In this document: piece by piece, positions 1 through 12,174 of the stretch | Layout: each line of letters opens with the position of its first letter | Position numbering within the stretch: position 1 is the stretch's first letter | NCBI GenBank assembly: GCA_963921795.1 | Contig: OY997661.1 | Coordinates: forward strand, 42,806,466 to 42,870,465 | Source: Nannobrachium achirus | Lineage: Eukaryota; Chordata; Actinopteri; Myctophiformes; Myctophidae | DNA length: 64,000 bases | Reading direction: 5' to 3' | Position numbers and translations under genes: made by a program | Notes under the pieces: model-generated | What the model was told of the DNA's origin: nothing | Databases searched by the model: none | The model's input: only the letters and a program-made list of their open reading frames with translations

Positions 1-458
1 TCCATGCGCAGCCCAAACCTAATGGTGAGATTTAAAGTTAATACTGTAAATACAGTAAACACGTCAAAACGTCATGGGCCTCCAGCGACATCAAAGAGAT
101 GGCATCCCATGAGTTAAGTGTAACATAATTCACATTATGATGATGGGAAACAAACACTGTGAAAATAGACGTAGAAAAAGCCACCCGGTGTCCTTACCTG
201 GATGGCCGTGTGAGGTCATTGTTGTCAGTCTGGTCCTGTGGGAGTCCGCAGCAGACAGCTAGACGACACAACAGGAGCGGGCCTGGCTTGACGCGCTTGC
301 AGGACGGCCGTGTGTGTGGGTGTCTGTGCGTCCGTATAGATTTTATTGAGTACTGCTCAAGACACTGTTAGCCGGGCCGTGTGGAAAAGTGTGGCTCTCT
401 GTATGTGTGTGTGTTCAGTTACAGAGTTATGTGTGTGCGTTTGTGGGTCGATAACAAA

Positions 459-498
<40 letters not shown>

Positions 499-825
499 CA
501 CACACGCACACACACACGCACACACACACACACGCACACACGCTCACGAGCCTTTCAGAGAGGGCCCTCTACCCAAGACGGCCAAAAGGTTGGCAACAGG
601 AAGATGATGTGCGATGGCAGCCAATCCCCATGAGCCTTTGATTTGGGTAATCCAATCAGTGTGCCAACTCGTTGTCTAGCAACAGCAGCGACCTATCAGG
701 AAGAGAGCAGAAAGATCGGGTTACTACTGCATCTACTATTTTCATGAGTAAAGGGAACATTTAGAGTTATTAAGTAATAATGACAAATACATCCCAATCC
801 CATATCCTTCAAGCTATCAATAGTA
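1..825. other. Gene-free stretch with one CA microsatellite
   Basis: No coding signal, RNA gene or recognisable transposon end was seen here apart from an interrupted CA/CG-containing microsatellite at about 460-541. The short reading frames across the microsatellite are dinucleotide artefacts. Confidence 0.5.
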
Positions 826-1195
826 AGGGGATATCTTAAAAAGCCCCGGAATAAATTCCTTACCAAATGAAAAGCGTTTTTTTTTGTTTTTTTTTGGCCA
901 AGCAATGTTTTTCGTGCAAAAGGAATGCTTGCAATGGATTCAGAATCATGGAAAAAACCCTAGTTTGAGCCCTCACATGCTACTTAAAGCATATTTATTT
1001 TGGTGTGTTTTATCCTGTATAGTTAATTTAATGGGACCCCAACTTTCAGCAGCTGTCACGGACTCTCCTAGGGAAACTGAATTTCAGTCTTTGTGAGATG
1101 TGTTACTAGACACCTTTACAAACACATTGGTGAAGAAATGTTTTGGTAAGGAATTTATTCCAGGATTTGACACTATTTCTGAAGATATCCCCTGA
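826..1195. mobile_element. Fold-back MITE, about 370 bp
   Basis: The left arm (about 827-866, with AGGGGATATCTT and GGAATAAATTCCTTACC) is repeated inverted at about 1142-1195 (GGTAAGGAATTTATTCC, then AAGATATCCCCT). The interior has no transposase. Terminal inverted repeats around a short non-coding interior are the mark of a MITE. No clear target-site duplication was found, so the superfamily is open. Confidence 0.55.
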
Positions 1196-1616
1196 CTACA
1201 AGTGTAAGCCGAAACCAAGAGGAGTCGACCTTTCATGTTCAGGTACAACGATAATACAATGGTTGTGTTTAGGCATTGGGTCAGATATGGGTTGTGTTTA
1301 GACATGATGATTAAGGTTAAAAATAGATTAGGGGTTGGGTTTTTTGCATTACTTTACAGATAGTTATGTTTAGAGTTGTTCAGTGTAAGATGGTTAGCCA
1401 ATGGAATTGAGTGAACTCAGCTATTGGACACATTTCCGTCCCATCCAGATTGAATCTGGGGCTGGAACCGCCCAGATTGACTGCTTGCCAGACCTTATGA
1501 GATCCATGACAACGTCGCATTCCACCCGTCGCGGTAGCGTCACGTTCTGGCGGCGGCGCGGCAGCCACACCTGATCGCGGCCGCCCTAGACAATGCTTGT
1601 GATTCAACCGTCTCAG

Positions 1617-2765
1617 CAGCAGGGGTGTCACACCAAATTCTGGGCCCTGGGTACAAGGATTCACTGCGGGCCCCCCATGAACGTTCTTCATAGGAGGGGG
1701 TTTAACCCATTAAAGGCCCATTCCCACTGGGCCAGATAACAGATAAAAAAATATTTTTCTCCAGATATTTTTCAATTCAAAGTGGATGGTAGATACAGAT
1801 AAAAAAAAGATCTGCCACAGATAAAAGAAATATCTGTGGCAGATCTTTTTTTAATCTGTATCTACCATCCACTTTGAATGGAAAAATATCTGGAGAAAGA
1901 GATTTTTTTTATCTGTTATCTGGCCCAGTGGGAATGGGCCATTAGACTGGGAACAAATAATTATGCTTTATTTTTTTTATAACTGTTGAAAAATAGCAGA
2001 TATACAAGCTCACAGCGATAGATCTATTTTTGACAAATCGTGACTTTTGTGCAAGTCTTTGAATATTTCGAATCCTTCTAAAGTTTTTTGAAACTGTTTA
2101 TATGTCAGTGGTGCTCAAACCTTTTCATGTGAAGGACCCCCAAAATGATATGTATTTGGCCACGGAACCCCATCTCAAAATATTTAGTTCCAGGGACCTC
2201 CCAGAAGCAAAATTTGAGTTACAAATGTTCGCTTAAAAATACATATATTCATGAGAAAATATGGGAAAGTTTTATTCAGTATGTTAGGGGAAACGACCTT
2301 TCCCATCTGGAGGAGGAACCAGGAGTGGGGTAATTGTTTCTTTTTTTTGTTTTGTTCTCTCTCTACAGTCATTTGTCTGGCCTTGTGGCTTATGAATCGG
2401 GATGTTGATGTGATGTGCGTGCTTTTTGTGTCATGTTTATTTTGTATTCTTTGTTTTTTGTGGGTTTTTTTGTTTATTTTGTCTGAGCTTTGCTTTTGTT
2501 GTGTTGTGTGTGTTGTTTTGTATGTAAAAAAAAAGAAAATAAACATATTGTTTAAAAAAAAAAACATATATTCAAAGATTTGCACACATTTTCACGACTT
2601 TTCAAAAATAGCAGATCTACAAGCTCGCAGTGCGGCACTCGGTGCCATGCTGTGAGCTTGGTATATCTGCTATTTTTCAATAGCTAAAGTATAATATAAT
2701 TAAGGCCCCTCCACCTTGGGCCCTAGTAACTCAGACCCACTTTTCCCCTCCTTGTGATGCCCCTG
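1617..2765 (+). mobile_element. hAT-like element F1 (CAGGGGTGTC ends), with nested fold-back
   Basis: Ends CAGGGGTGTCACACC and TGTGATGCCCCTG form a terminal inverted repeat. The 8-bp target duplication CGTCTCAG is exact at 1609-1616 and 2766-2773, which points to the hAT superfamily. The body has the family signatures CTGGGCCCTGGGTAC and CTCAAACCTTTTCATGTGAAGG and two copies of the AGATCTACAAGC hairpin (a degenerate one at 1985-2040 and a full one at 2600-2685). A fold-back element is nested at 1713-1941. There is an extra CAG at the left end, probably slippage. No transposase is seen. Confidence 0.8.
1713..1941. mobile_element. Near-perfect 229-bp fold-back element nested in F1
   Basis: The two halves are almost exact reverse complements: GGCCCATTCCCACTGGGCCA at the left and its complement at 1921-1940, meeting at a palindromic centre near 1826. 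It interrupts the F1 interior where other copies read straight through (AACCCATTTAGACTG). The flanks suggest a TTA target duplication, as in PIF/Harbinger elements, but this is not certain. Confidence 0.75.
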
Positions 2766-2922
2766 CGTCTCAGACGCGTCCCAGAAGCTGCGACTCTGAT
2801 GAGCGCGCGCGTGTCCTCCGCTAAAAATACGCCTGGTCTATTTTTCTTCTGCGTGCCGCTCGCGGGAAGCAGCCAAATAGACAGTGAAAAAATGGCATGA
2901 CATCATCCAACGGTCATTAATA

Positions 2923-3190
2923 ATATCGTCGTTGTCGGTTGGAAACCTTGTATGTCCAAAACCGTTTGTTTTGTATTTATCATTTAAAAAATGAACTAAA
3001 CTAGGGAAAACAGCCGATCTACAAGCACACAACGCCTCGCGGTGCGAGGCGTTGTGTGCTTGTAGATCAGCTGTTTTCACTACTTTTGTGCGACGGCATT
3101 GTATGATGAAGCAGGCTTTACTTTGCGAAAAAAAAAACATACAAATTTGAAACTTGGAGATACGAGGTTTCTGCCCGACAGTGACGATAT
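2923..3190 (+). mobile_element. MITE F7 (ATATCGTCGTTGTCGG ends) with hairpin
   Basis: The ends ATATCGTCGTTGTCGG and its counterpart CCGACAGTGACGATAT enclose CTTGTATGTCCAAAACCG on one side and GGAGATACGAGGTTTC on the other. The centre at 3003-3080 is a near-perfect hairpin of the shared AGATCTACAAGC type with CACAACGCCTCGC arms. Other copies are at 5544, 15552, 26634 and 32550. The superfamily is not assigned because the target duplication is ambiguous. Confidence 0.7.
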
Positions 3191-3427
3191 CTAAAGCTTA
3201 AAAAACTCGGGCCCACCCAGATTTTTTCAGGCCCAGTCATTAGACATGTTCACTATCCGGAATCACTTTGTAACTTTGTTTTGTTACGTGCTCTATATAA
3301 ATAAGGTTTTATTATTAGTAATCCCATGCCAGGTTCCTATTAGATAAAATAAACATGAGCTGGTCTACTTAGGAATCACCAAGCAGAACATGCATCTTTT
3401 TTTAATGACCCTTGTTCAAATAACAAA

Positions 3428-3586
<159 letters not shown>

Positions 3587-3680
3587 ACAAAGCTATTTGT
3601 GTCTCAACCTTTTTGAGGTGTCTGTCTGTTAAAAAAAGTCAGGTCCTCCTAACAACAATCTCCTCAACAGACTAAGGCGG

Positions 3681-4102
3681 GGGGGGGGGTCTTCAACATT
3701 TTCAAGCCAAGAAGGACCCCTTAGTTGAGAGAGAGATGAAGCAGGGACCCCCATAACCTTATCATAGATTCAATATAGTTTAATTGTTTGACAGCACAAT
3801 CATCAGTGTATGGATTTTTTCAATTTGTGTTTTCAGATATTTAACCACTTGAACTGTCATTAACTTCACCTTTCACTATGTACTTAGTCTGCTCTTTTTC
3901 CCCTCAATCTACACCAAACCTCTTTGCTGAAAATAGACGATCTCCAAGCTGCTATTTTTGGCTAAAGTTCTCAGAATATGGACGCTAAGGTTCAAGTGGT
4001 TAATATAAAAATGAAAAAAGGTTTCTATCAAAGATTTGGAGGACGACTTTAGTAACTCTGAGAACCCCCTAGGGGTCCCGGACCCCCTGTTGAAGACCCC
4101 TG
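3681..4102. mobile_element. hAT-like element F3 (GGGTCTTCAAC ends)
   Basis: Left end GGGTCTTCAACATTTTC after a G-run and right end GTTGAAGACCCCTG are inverted. The body carries AAGGACCCCTTAGTTGAGAG and a shortened hairpin (3928-3960) that has lost its centre. The target duplication is not readable because of the left G-run. Confidence 0.65.
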
Positions 4103-4336
4103 GCTGGACTAAAAGTTTACAGCACAGGAGAAGGCCTTTGATGTCCGTGCACTCGTCTCCTCCTCTTTGTTTTGGAGAGCAATATGATTGTGCTTCTCTT
4201 TGTCCCGGGGAAGCAGTCATAAGTCCTTAAAACACCAGCGCTTCTAATGCCAGATACAATCACTGTTTGGGACGCGACCGTTCACTAGGCCTGCACCACC
4301 ACAAAATACAGAGGGGGTTGGACGCCCTGGGGGCAT

Positions 4337-4337
<1 letters not shown>

Positions 4338-4413
<76 letters not shown>

Positions 4414-4897
4414 GGGTGTCGCACCAAATTCTGGGCCCTGGGTACAAGGACTCACTCACATTTTGTGCTTTAACCTTTGAAAAATAGCAGATCTACAAGC
4501 TCGCAGCGCGGCACTCAGTGTCGCGCTGCGAGCTTGTAGATCTGCTATTTTTGAGAAATAATTATTTCAAATCCTTCTAAGGTTTTTTGAAAAAGCTATG
4601 TTTCTATGTCAGTGGTGCTCAAACTTTTTCATGTGAAGGACCCCCACAATGATATGTATTTGGCCACGGCCCCATCTCAAAGTATTTATTTAGTTCCAGG
4701 GACCCCCCAGAAACAAAATTAATGAGTTACAAATGTTCGCTTAAAAAATACATATATTCAAAGATTTGCACACATTCTCACGACTTTTCAAAAATAACAG
4801 ATCTACAAGCTTGCAGCGCGGCGCTGCACCGAGTATGTGCCCTCCACCTTGGGCCCTAGTAACTCAGTCCCACTTTCCCCCCTCTTGTGACGCCCCT

Positions 4898-4977
<80 letters not shown>
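4338..4977. repeat. (GT)n microsatellite split by an F1 element
   Basis: GT tracts at 4338-4410 and about 4899-4977 lie directly against the two ends of the F1 element at 4411-4898. They read as one original GT array into which the transposon inserted. Confidence 0.85.
4411..4898 (+). mobile_element. hAT-like element F1 inserted in a GT array
   Basis: Begins CAGGGGTGTCGCACC and ends TGTGACGCCCCTG, with GT repeat immediately on both sides. It carries one complete hairpin (4478-4555) and a half hairpin (4787-4835). The target duplication cannot be told from the surrounding repeat. Confidence 0.8.
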
Positions 4978-4980
<3 letters not shown>

Positions 4981-5104
4981 CAGAGGGAGGAAAGGGGAGC
5001 AGTATGAGGTTGTGGAAAGGGGGGGGGGGGGGGGGGGTCTTAAGACAGAGGGCCAGATAGTACAGTGCGGTCGAGGGACAAATCACCAAAAGTCAGTCAA
5101 CTGC

Positions 5105-5241
<137 letters not shown>

Positions 5242-5489
5242 GACTGGCTTTTTGTGATGATGGGGGGGGGAAAGGGGTGCGTGTGTGTCACTGAGAGTGG
5301 TTCACACCCCGGGGGGTCTCCATGCAACGTTATTCCCTCGGGGCATCTAGTGTGTCTGGAGGGGGGGGATTCATGTGCGTGCCCCCCCACTCCCATTGTC
5401 CTGGAAAGATGCTGCCTGAGTCAGGGTGACAGATCTGGGGAGACAGGCCGCCTATTCTGCCTAACCTCAAGGACCAAGGTTCATGTGTG

Positions 5490-5493
<4 letters not shown>

Positions 5494-5536
<43 letters not shown>
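5494..5536. repeat. (AT)n microsatellite
   Basis: A pure TA dinucleotide array at the left edge of an F7 element. A second TA array (5832-5866) lies at its right edge, so this F7 copy appears to sit inside a TA tract. Confidence 0.95.
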
Positions 5537-5541
<5 letters not shown>

Positions 5542-5543
5542 AT

Positions 5544-5828
5544 ATATCGCTGTTGCCGGGTGAAAACCTTGTATGTCCAAAACCGTTCGTTTTGTATTTA
5601 TCATTTAAAAAATTATCTAAACTAGTGAAAATAGTAATACATATAATACATAGTAATACATAGTAATACAAGCACACAACGCCTCGCACCGCGAGGCGTT
5701 GTGTGCTTGTAGATCTGCTATTTTCACTAGTCCTGTGCGTCAGTCTTGTGTGATGAAGCAGGGCTTTGCTTTACGAAAAAACTTTCAAATGTAAAACTTG
5801 GAGATACGAGGTTTCCACCCGACAACGA

Positions 5829-5834
<6 letters not shown>
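5544..5834 (+). mobile_element. MITE F7 with expanded hairpin arm, between TA arrays
   Basis: Has the F7 ends (ATATCGCTGTTGCCGGG and CCCGACAACGACGATAT). The left hairpin arm is disturbed by a small tandem expansion of ACATAGTAAT-type units at about 5635-5670; the rest of the arm pairs normally to 5735. A TA microsatellite adjoins each end. Confidence 0.65.
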
Positions 5835-5863
<29 letters not shown>

Positions 5864-5894
5864 CATACATACATATACACACACCCACAAACAT

Positions 5895-6455
5895 ACAGTG
5901 TCACGATATAGTAACTGAATCGAAAAATCGTTTTTAATTTGCAATGATATATCGATATGCAAAAGCAAATATCGTACAGTTTGGCTCTCGTATCGAATCG
6001 TTTTGCAATGCAAATAATAATCGATTGTATGGAAACTAAGTATTTGTGCCTTGTATTTGGCAATTTTAAGAGGGAATATGAAAAAGAGGGGTTTAATTAC
6101 TTCTCCATTCCATAAAGCTATACTCTTGGTCTATCGATAAATGTGTGTAATCTCTGTGTTCATGTCAAGGTGGCGGGTTTGTTCATATGTGTTGAAATAT
6201 AATGTCCATGTATTTACTAGACAATCACAGTGTTTACTTATTTATATCCATAATAATATATTTTTACCTTAAAAAAACCTGCTCTATTGACACGTTTCAC
6301 ACAGATTTAACGTCTTTGCTAAATAGTTCGATTTTAAATCATTGAATCGAATCGTATCGCCACGAATGAAACAATATCGTCCATGTATCGTATCGTCAAC
6401 CATGTATCGCGATGCGTATCATATCGTTGTTCAAGTGTATCGTTACATCCCTAAT
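5895..6455. mobile_element. hAT-like element F8 (CGATACGATAC-rich)
   Basis: The left side reads CACGATATAGTAACTGAATC and the right side ends CGTATCGTATCG...CGTTACATCCCTA. Runs of CGATA/TATCG motifs and the internal ATAATGTCCATGTATTT are shared with the copies at 30987-31802, 59112-60209 and 61419-61940. Superfamily is inferred from the 30.5-kb copy, which has an 8-bp target duplication. Confidence 0.65.
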
Positions 6456-6456
6456 A

Positions 6457-6489
<33 letters not shown>

Positions 6490-7300
6490 CTGTATGTTAT
6501 ATAATGGCCTAAGGATCAAATAACATAGATAGTCCCCAACCATATCTCAAGAGTATTCATATTATAGCCTATTACATATTTATTACACATGTAAAAACTT
6601 TTAGTTTCACCTCCTCTCTGTCTCTGAAGCATGTTTGAACTGCACTTCTTGATGCATGAAACGGGCTACAGAAATAAAATTGGATAGGTTGACTGATGTA
6701 GGCTATTCAGTATTCAAGCAACTGCATGCATACGTATGTCATAACACAGTAACAGCAGACAAAAACACATCAACTCGATTCTTGGACGGTGTCTCTGTCT
6801 CTCAAGGCTTTTCAACCGCCAGTTCAGTCCAGCACGCCTCCATTCACAAAAAAAAGAAGAAAAAAAAAAAAAAAAAGATTGACGCATGCAGAGAACTAAC
6901 CGCCGCCCATCCCGAACCATTCACACACAGTCAACAAGCACACTCTTCTTTTATTATGTAGCTAGGCCCATAGATCCTCCTTGTTTTCCCTTCCTCTCTC
7001 TCTCCGATCACAGAATATAATATGAGCTTTATATATAGTACTGTAAAGGCCTATAGCTGCTGTAATAGCATGCCTAGCTCGTAGTATTTACGCCCGATCG
7101 TGGTCTAAAAATAGCCCTGTGGAACAATCGGCGTTTGGGAGAGAGCGAGAGTGCATAATAAATACCGCTCTATCCCCCAACACTAGCAGCAAGCAGCCCG
7201 GCTGGGAGTGGGAACATTAGAATCTGTTCTTCGGGGCTGCATCTGCTGCTGTTGTTGTTGTTACTTAATTGCAAACATTAATATGTCCGATTAATCACAA
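6456..7300. other. Gene-free, AT-rich stretch
   Basis: A TA microsatellite lies at about 6455-6485 and an A-run at about 6845-6877. No exon, transposon end or hairpin was recognised in the remainder. Confidence 0.45.
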
Positions 7301-7357
7301 TCCCGTGCAAATTGTTATTAATCGTTTTGTGCAAGGGTTGCAAAAACAAACAAAAAA

Positions 7358-7360
<3 letters not shown>

Positions 7361-7406
<46 letters not shown>
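7361..7406. repeat. (CA)n microsatellite
   Basis: A simple CA array preceded by an A-run. Confidence 0.97.
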
Positions 7407-7409
<3 letters not shown>

Positions 7410-7489
7410 TCAAGTGGAAACTTCAGCAGAGGGCAGACATTGTTTTGATGGATCCCATAGTATCGCATCATCCCAGCTTGAGCTTCGAG

Positions 7490-7575
7490 AAAGAAAAAAA
7501 TAGCAGATCTGCAAGCTCAAAACGGATCGCGCCAGCGACGCGTTGTGAGCTTGCAGATCTGCTATTTTTTTTGTT
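7490..7575. repeat. Isolated hairpin of the AGATCTACAAGC type
   Basis: Arms read AATAGCAGATCTGCAAGCTC and its near complement GAGCTTGCAGATCTGCTATT around a GATCGCGCCAGCGACGCG centre. No family-specific transposon ends were recognised around it, so it may be a free copy of the module or the remnant of an unrecognised family. Confidence 0.7.
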
Positions 7576-7677
7576 TCTCGAAATCAGGCTCTTTTTTATC
7601 AACATCAAAGACACGGACGCCCCTCTTCTTTGCCTCCTCGGCTTCTTCCAGCGTGTGTGTTTGTGTTGGTTGTTGTT

Positions 7678-7863
7678 TTAACGTAAAAAACGCTCACCTT
7701 TTAGAACGGGCAGCGGCAGGCCGTCCGATGCGACGCAGATACACGCACGGTGTGCTCCTGGATCCATTGGGGAGGATTTTGCGGGGCGATCGCAAGGGGG
7801 AAAAGATTCATCTTCTGACAGATTCCGCCATACTGGATTTTTTTTTTGTTCCGACGACGTCAC
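7678..7863 (-). CDS. Possible CpG-rich first exon, minus strand (unidentified)
   Basis: On the minus strand a reading frame with methionines near 7863 and 7767 runs to a good splice donor (AAAAG followed by GTGAGCG at about 7698-7692). Upstream of it are CACGTGAC, GTGACGTC and a GC box (GAGGCGGGG at about 7889), in a locally CpG-rich patch. The inner methionine would start MDPGAHRACICVASDG. I do not recognise the protein and found no second exon to the left. It could be a real promoter and first exon of an unknown gene, a copied gene fragment, or chance. Confidence 0.25.
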   Translation of the reverse strand: MTSSEQKKNPVWRNLSEDESFPPCDRPAKSSPMDPGAHRACICVASDGLPLPVLKGERFLR

Positions 7864-7999
7864 GTGTGGCCATGCCCCTGCATTTATCCAGAGGCGGGGT
7901 TTGCTTTTTCACTAGGATAATAAAAGATGCTCGCTTTCACTTTTAAACGTTTCTTTATTTGTCTTGTTTTGTATTTACCAGTTTTACCTACTGTATGTT

Positions 8000-8236
8000 T
8001 GTATCTTTTTTTTTTATCCCCCCCCCCCCCTTTTTTACTAGGCCTACCGTATATCTACTGCATAGTAGCATACTGTGTTCTATCCGTCTGTCATTCAATG
8101 TTATATGATATACTTAAATGGTTTCCTGTGGAAACAAGCTTAGTCTTTTCTAGGATCTCCTTTTAGTAGACCTTGTACCAGTGAACGGTACCGTCATGGA
8201 ACTGTACCTTTTCCTATGCAAACTTCTAATAAAGTC

Positions 8237-8285
<49 letters not shown>

Positions 8286-8286
8286 G
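8000..8286 (+). repeat. Likely LINE 3' end with (CAAT)n tail
   Basis: The segment ends with AATAAAGTCTTCAATCAATC and then about 12 CAAT units (8240-8285). A polyadenylation-like AATAAA followed by a short simple-repeat tail is usual for CR1/L2-type LINE 3' ends in fish. No coding part is visible. Confidence 0.45.
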
Positions 8287-8599
8287 TGACGCTTCTTACA
8301 AATAAAATGTATTTAAATCTGAAGAATGACGAAAGGGCTTTCTTTCTTATTACCATTATCATTATTATTTGCCTATCATTATTATTATTGTTGTTATATC
8401 GTTGAGCCTAGGTCTATACCTACCTAATTAATGCTTAATTAATGATGAATTATGAACTTGAACTTCATTAATTCCAGTAGTTAAGTCACTATGACTTAAA
8501 GTGTATAAGGGCGTTATTACACAATTATTATTTATGCACAGGATGCCTATAAAGCCTATATGACTACTGACTAGTAAGGTAGGCTAATCATAAAAGTAG

Positions 8600-8935
8600 A
8601 ACCCTATAGCGTCCATATTCTGAGAACTTATAGCCAAAAATAGCAGATCTAGAAGCTCACAATGCCTTGCGCTGCGAGGTGTTGTGAGCTTGTAAATCGG
8701 CTATTTTCGGCAAAGAGGTTTGGTGTAGAGGGGAAAAAGTACAGAGTGAAAGGTCAAGTTTATTAAGCAGTGACGGTTCAGTTACATATCTGATAACACA
8801 AATTGACATGAATCCAAAATACACGATTGATTGTGCTGTCAAACGATGGAATCTATTAACAGATTGTGGGGGTCCCTGCTTCATCTCTCTCTCTCAACTA
8901 AGGGGTCCTTGGCCTGAAAACGATGAAGACCCCTG
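8600..8935. mobile_element. F3 hAT-like element, left part eroded
   Basis: Ends with GATGAAGACCCCTG and contains CTCAACTAAGGGGTCCTTGG and a complete hairpin at 8633-8712. The left terminus is not clear. Confidence 0.6.
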
Positions 8936-9095
8936 CTGTACAAGGAGAATCATAGGACATAGCCGATCACCACATGGGGCTATTTCTATTAGACATATTT
9001 CTCTCCTGAAGATTATCATACACACAACATAAATAGACCTTTGGACAGAGTCCAAGGGCGTGTCCAATGAATGTAGACCTATAGACGCCCTGGAG

Positions 9096-9482
9096 CAAGG
9101 GTCAGCAACCTTTTTGAATTGAAAGCCAAGTTTTTATTTGCTAGATAGTCAGCGTGCCATGTCAACATAAATGACAACATAATGACATGCTATCAAACAT
9201 TCTGACATATGTTTATTGGCAGGACATTGTTATAACGATCATTAGACCCAGAGCAATAATCCACCTATCTCCCAGACTCCCTCCCCAGCCAGAGTTCAGA
9301 AATGTAATGAATGTAGAATTATGTGCAGGATGTAATGCTTAGGAGACTTAATTTAATTAACCACGTTTCAAAAATATATTTGGTTTTAAAATAAACATCC
9401 TCTCTCTCACATTTCTAGTGTGCCAGTGATCACCCTCCCCTGTGCCAATGTTGGCACCCGTGCCTAAGGTTGCCTACCCATG
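9096..9482. mobile_element. hAT-like element F9 (CAGGGGTCAGCAACC ends)
   Basis: Left end CAAGGGTCAGCAACC and right end GGTTGCCTACCCATG are inverted. Flanks CCCTGGAG (9088-9095) and CCCTAGAG (9483-9490) form an 8-bp target duplication with one mismatch. A second copy is at 35389-36604. This copy is the empty state for the element nested in that one. Confidence 0.75.
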
Positions 9483-9510
9483 CCCTAGAGATTTACTTAT
9501 TGGGAAAAAA

Positions 9511-9795
9511 TCAAACCTCGGTTCAAAGTGAAGCAGTGAATTGGTATTCTATGTGTTCTAGAGCTATGAAATCTGTGTTCTAGATCTATACATTTTGTGT
9601 TTTAGTTCTATATTTTTATGAATTCTTAATGAATGAATGGTTTTGTCTGGAGAGGGCCAAATTGTCATGTGAAGCTTGACCAATCCTCAATACTGCATGC
9701 ACGGGACATGACACGGACGGGACTCCTTGGAAGCCTATGGGACAGAGTTTACGGGACAGACAAAGCCACTCCTTGGAAGGGGCTTTCATCGCTTC
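9511..9795 (+). mobile_element. Helentron-like element H1
   Basis: Starts TCAAACCTCGGTTC right after an A-run and ends with a hairpin (GGAAGGGGCTTTCATCGCTTC) right before another A-run. The body has the family words GGACATGACACGGACGG and GAATGAATGGTTTTGTCTGG. Helitron-type assignment is inferred from the end structure and A/T-run target; no Rep/helicase gene is present. Confidence 0.55.
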
Positions 9796-10371
9796 AAAAA
9801 CAATGGCTGTAAAATCATCAGTGTTCATTCATCTATAACAGCGTGCAAAAATAACTGGTCCGTATTGTGCATTCTCTCAGAGAAAATATCCAACCTGTGG
9901 GCCAGGGCCCTTGGTGGGCCATGAGGATATTGCAAGTAGGCCCCCAAATAATTGCAAATAAAGTTTCTATTGATAATAATTATATAAAAAAATCAAACCT
10001 CGGTTCGAAGTGAAGCGTTGAATCTGAGTATAAAATTGTCTAGTACAGAATTCTGAATTCTGAATGATTTTATCTGGAGGGCCGGATTGTCATGTGAAGC
10101 TTGACTAATCCTCATTTTTAGGGACATTTTTAATCATCCAATCATCAGACCGGGACGGACACTACACACATATTCTGGACGTACGGGACAGATAAAACCT
10201 GTTCATTCTGTACTGAAATGTCCATATATGGACATGGGGAACACACATGGGACACACATTTACGGACAGATAAAACCTGTTCATTCTAGACTGAAATGAC
10301 CATATGGACATGGGGGACACACATTTACGGACAGATAAAACCTGTTCATTCTGGACTGAAATGACCATATA

Positions 10372-11039
<668 letters not shown>

Positions 11040-11118
11040 ACGGGGGGATACACAAAGCCACTCCTTGGAAGCGGCTTTCACCGCTTCAAAATATATATAT
11101 ATATATCTATATCTATAG

Positions 11119-11780
11119 TAAGACACCTCAGGGTGACAAGCGACCTCGCCCCCCAAAGGGCGACATCAGGGTAGCCTCGCAACAGCCAGACTCTCCCAGG
11201 GGAGAGTCTGGGAGTCCTCCGTAGACAATGCATTACGCGATGACGTAGTTACTCACTTTGACTGACAGGTCCAGTCAGTAGTCATCAGCGCATCAAAACA
11301 TCGTCGGGAGAACATCAAATACGTCTTTTCCAGACAGAAATTCCAAAGGTTCAAACTGTTGTTCGTTTTTAAGTTATGAGATGCCGTTGATTTCAGATAA
11401 AACTTCGCTTAATGCAGCTTTTATTTGCGTTTTGTGAACTCGCATCGGACATGGGGTCCGCCATGTTTGTTGTCAAAATGCGAGAGCTGTAGCAGCCGCT
11501 CGACCAATCAGGAGCGGTGTGAGGCGGGTTCGCTTGAAATGCAGCCTTTTGATTGGAAATTCGGAACACAATTCTAAATAATGAGTCTCTATGGGAGGGA
11601 CACCAGACCGAGAAAGGAAGCACATTGGTGATGACGTAGCTCGGGATGGCTTGCGAGGCTAACATCAGGGCTGACATCAGGTCGATGACATCAGGGAACT
11701 TCCAGTGATGTACAGTATATCGGACCCATATATGGAGATGTCTGGTACCCATCCATGTACTGTATGGAGAGGTCACCAGC
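11119..11780. repeat. Copy of the TGACATCA / CCATATATGG-rich family
   Basis: Starts TAAGACACCTCAGGGTGAC and carries GACATCAGGG, CCCATATATGGAGATG and ATGTACTGTATGGAGA. These words recur around 34.2, 41.1, 46.1 and 51-52 kb. An element with a 9-bp target duplication is nested at 11172-11661. Confidence 0.6.
11172..11661. mobile_element. Element F11 with 9-bp target duplication (490 bp)
   Basis: Ends TAGCCTCGCAA and TTGCGAGGCTA are inverted. ACATCAGGG occurs exactly at 11163-11171 and 11662-11670. A 9-bp duplication suggests a Mutator-like superfamily. Three other copies in this window have 9-bp duplications too. No transposase is present. Confidence 0.75.
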
Positions 11781-11972
11781 CCATTCGCCTAGAACGTATT
11801 CGCCTCAACACATTTAGTCCTTTCGCCTGGCACTTTCGCCGTGGAGGAGAGTCTTTTCACCGCCGTTGAAGAGCCATCTCGCCTAAATGTTCGAGGGTCC
11901 GTCTTTTTTATCCATTTTGCCTGGCTTAAAATGTTAAGTCGGGTGTCTTCAACTAGGCAACGATGACGAAAT

Positions 11973-12171
11973 GAAAAAATACATTATATTCAAAGATTTG
12001 CACACATTTTCACAACTTTTCAAAAATAGCAGATCTACAAGCTCGCAACGCGTCACCAGTGCCGTGCTGTGAGCTTGTATATCTGCTATTTTTCAATAGC
12101 TAAAGCATAAAATAATTCCTTGGGCCCTATTAACTCAGTCCCCCCCCCCCCCCCCTGCCTTGTGACGCCCC
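11973..12171 (+). mobile_element. Right half of an F1 element
   Basis: Starts in ATTCAAAGATTTGCACACAT, carries a complete hairpin (12018-12095) and the CTTGGGCCCTATTAACTCAG segment, and ends at TGTGACGCCCCTG. The left half is missing. Confidence 0.7.
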
Positions 12172-12174
12172 TGT

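Noticed and set aside
2184..2585. 133-134 codon frames on both strands around 2.2-2.6 kb
   Set aside because: Low-complexity T-rich sequence inside an F1 element; no recognisable domain.
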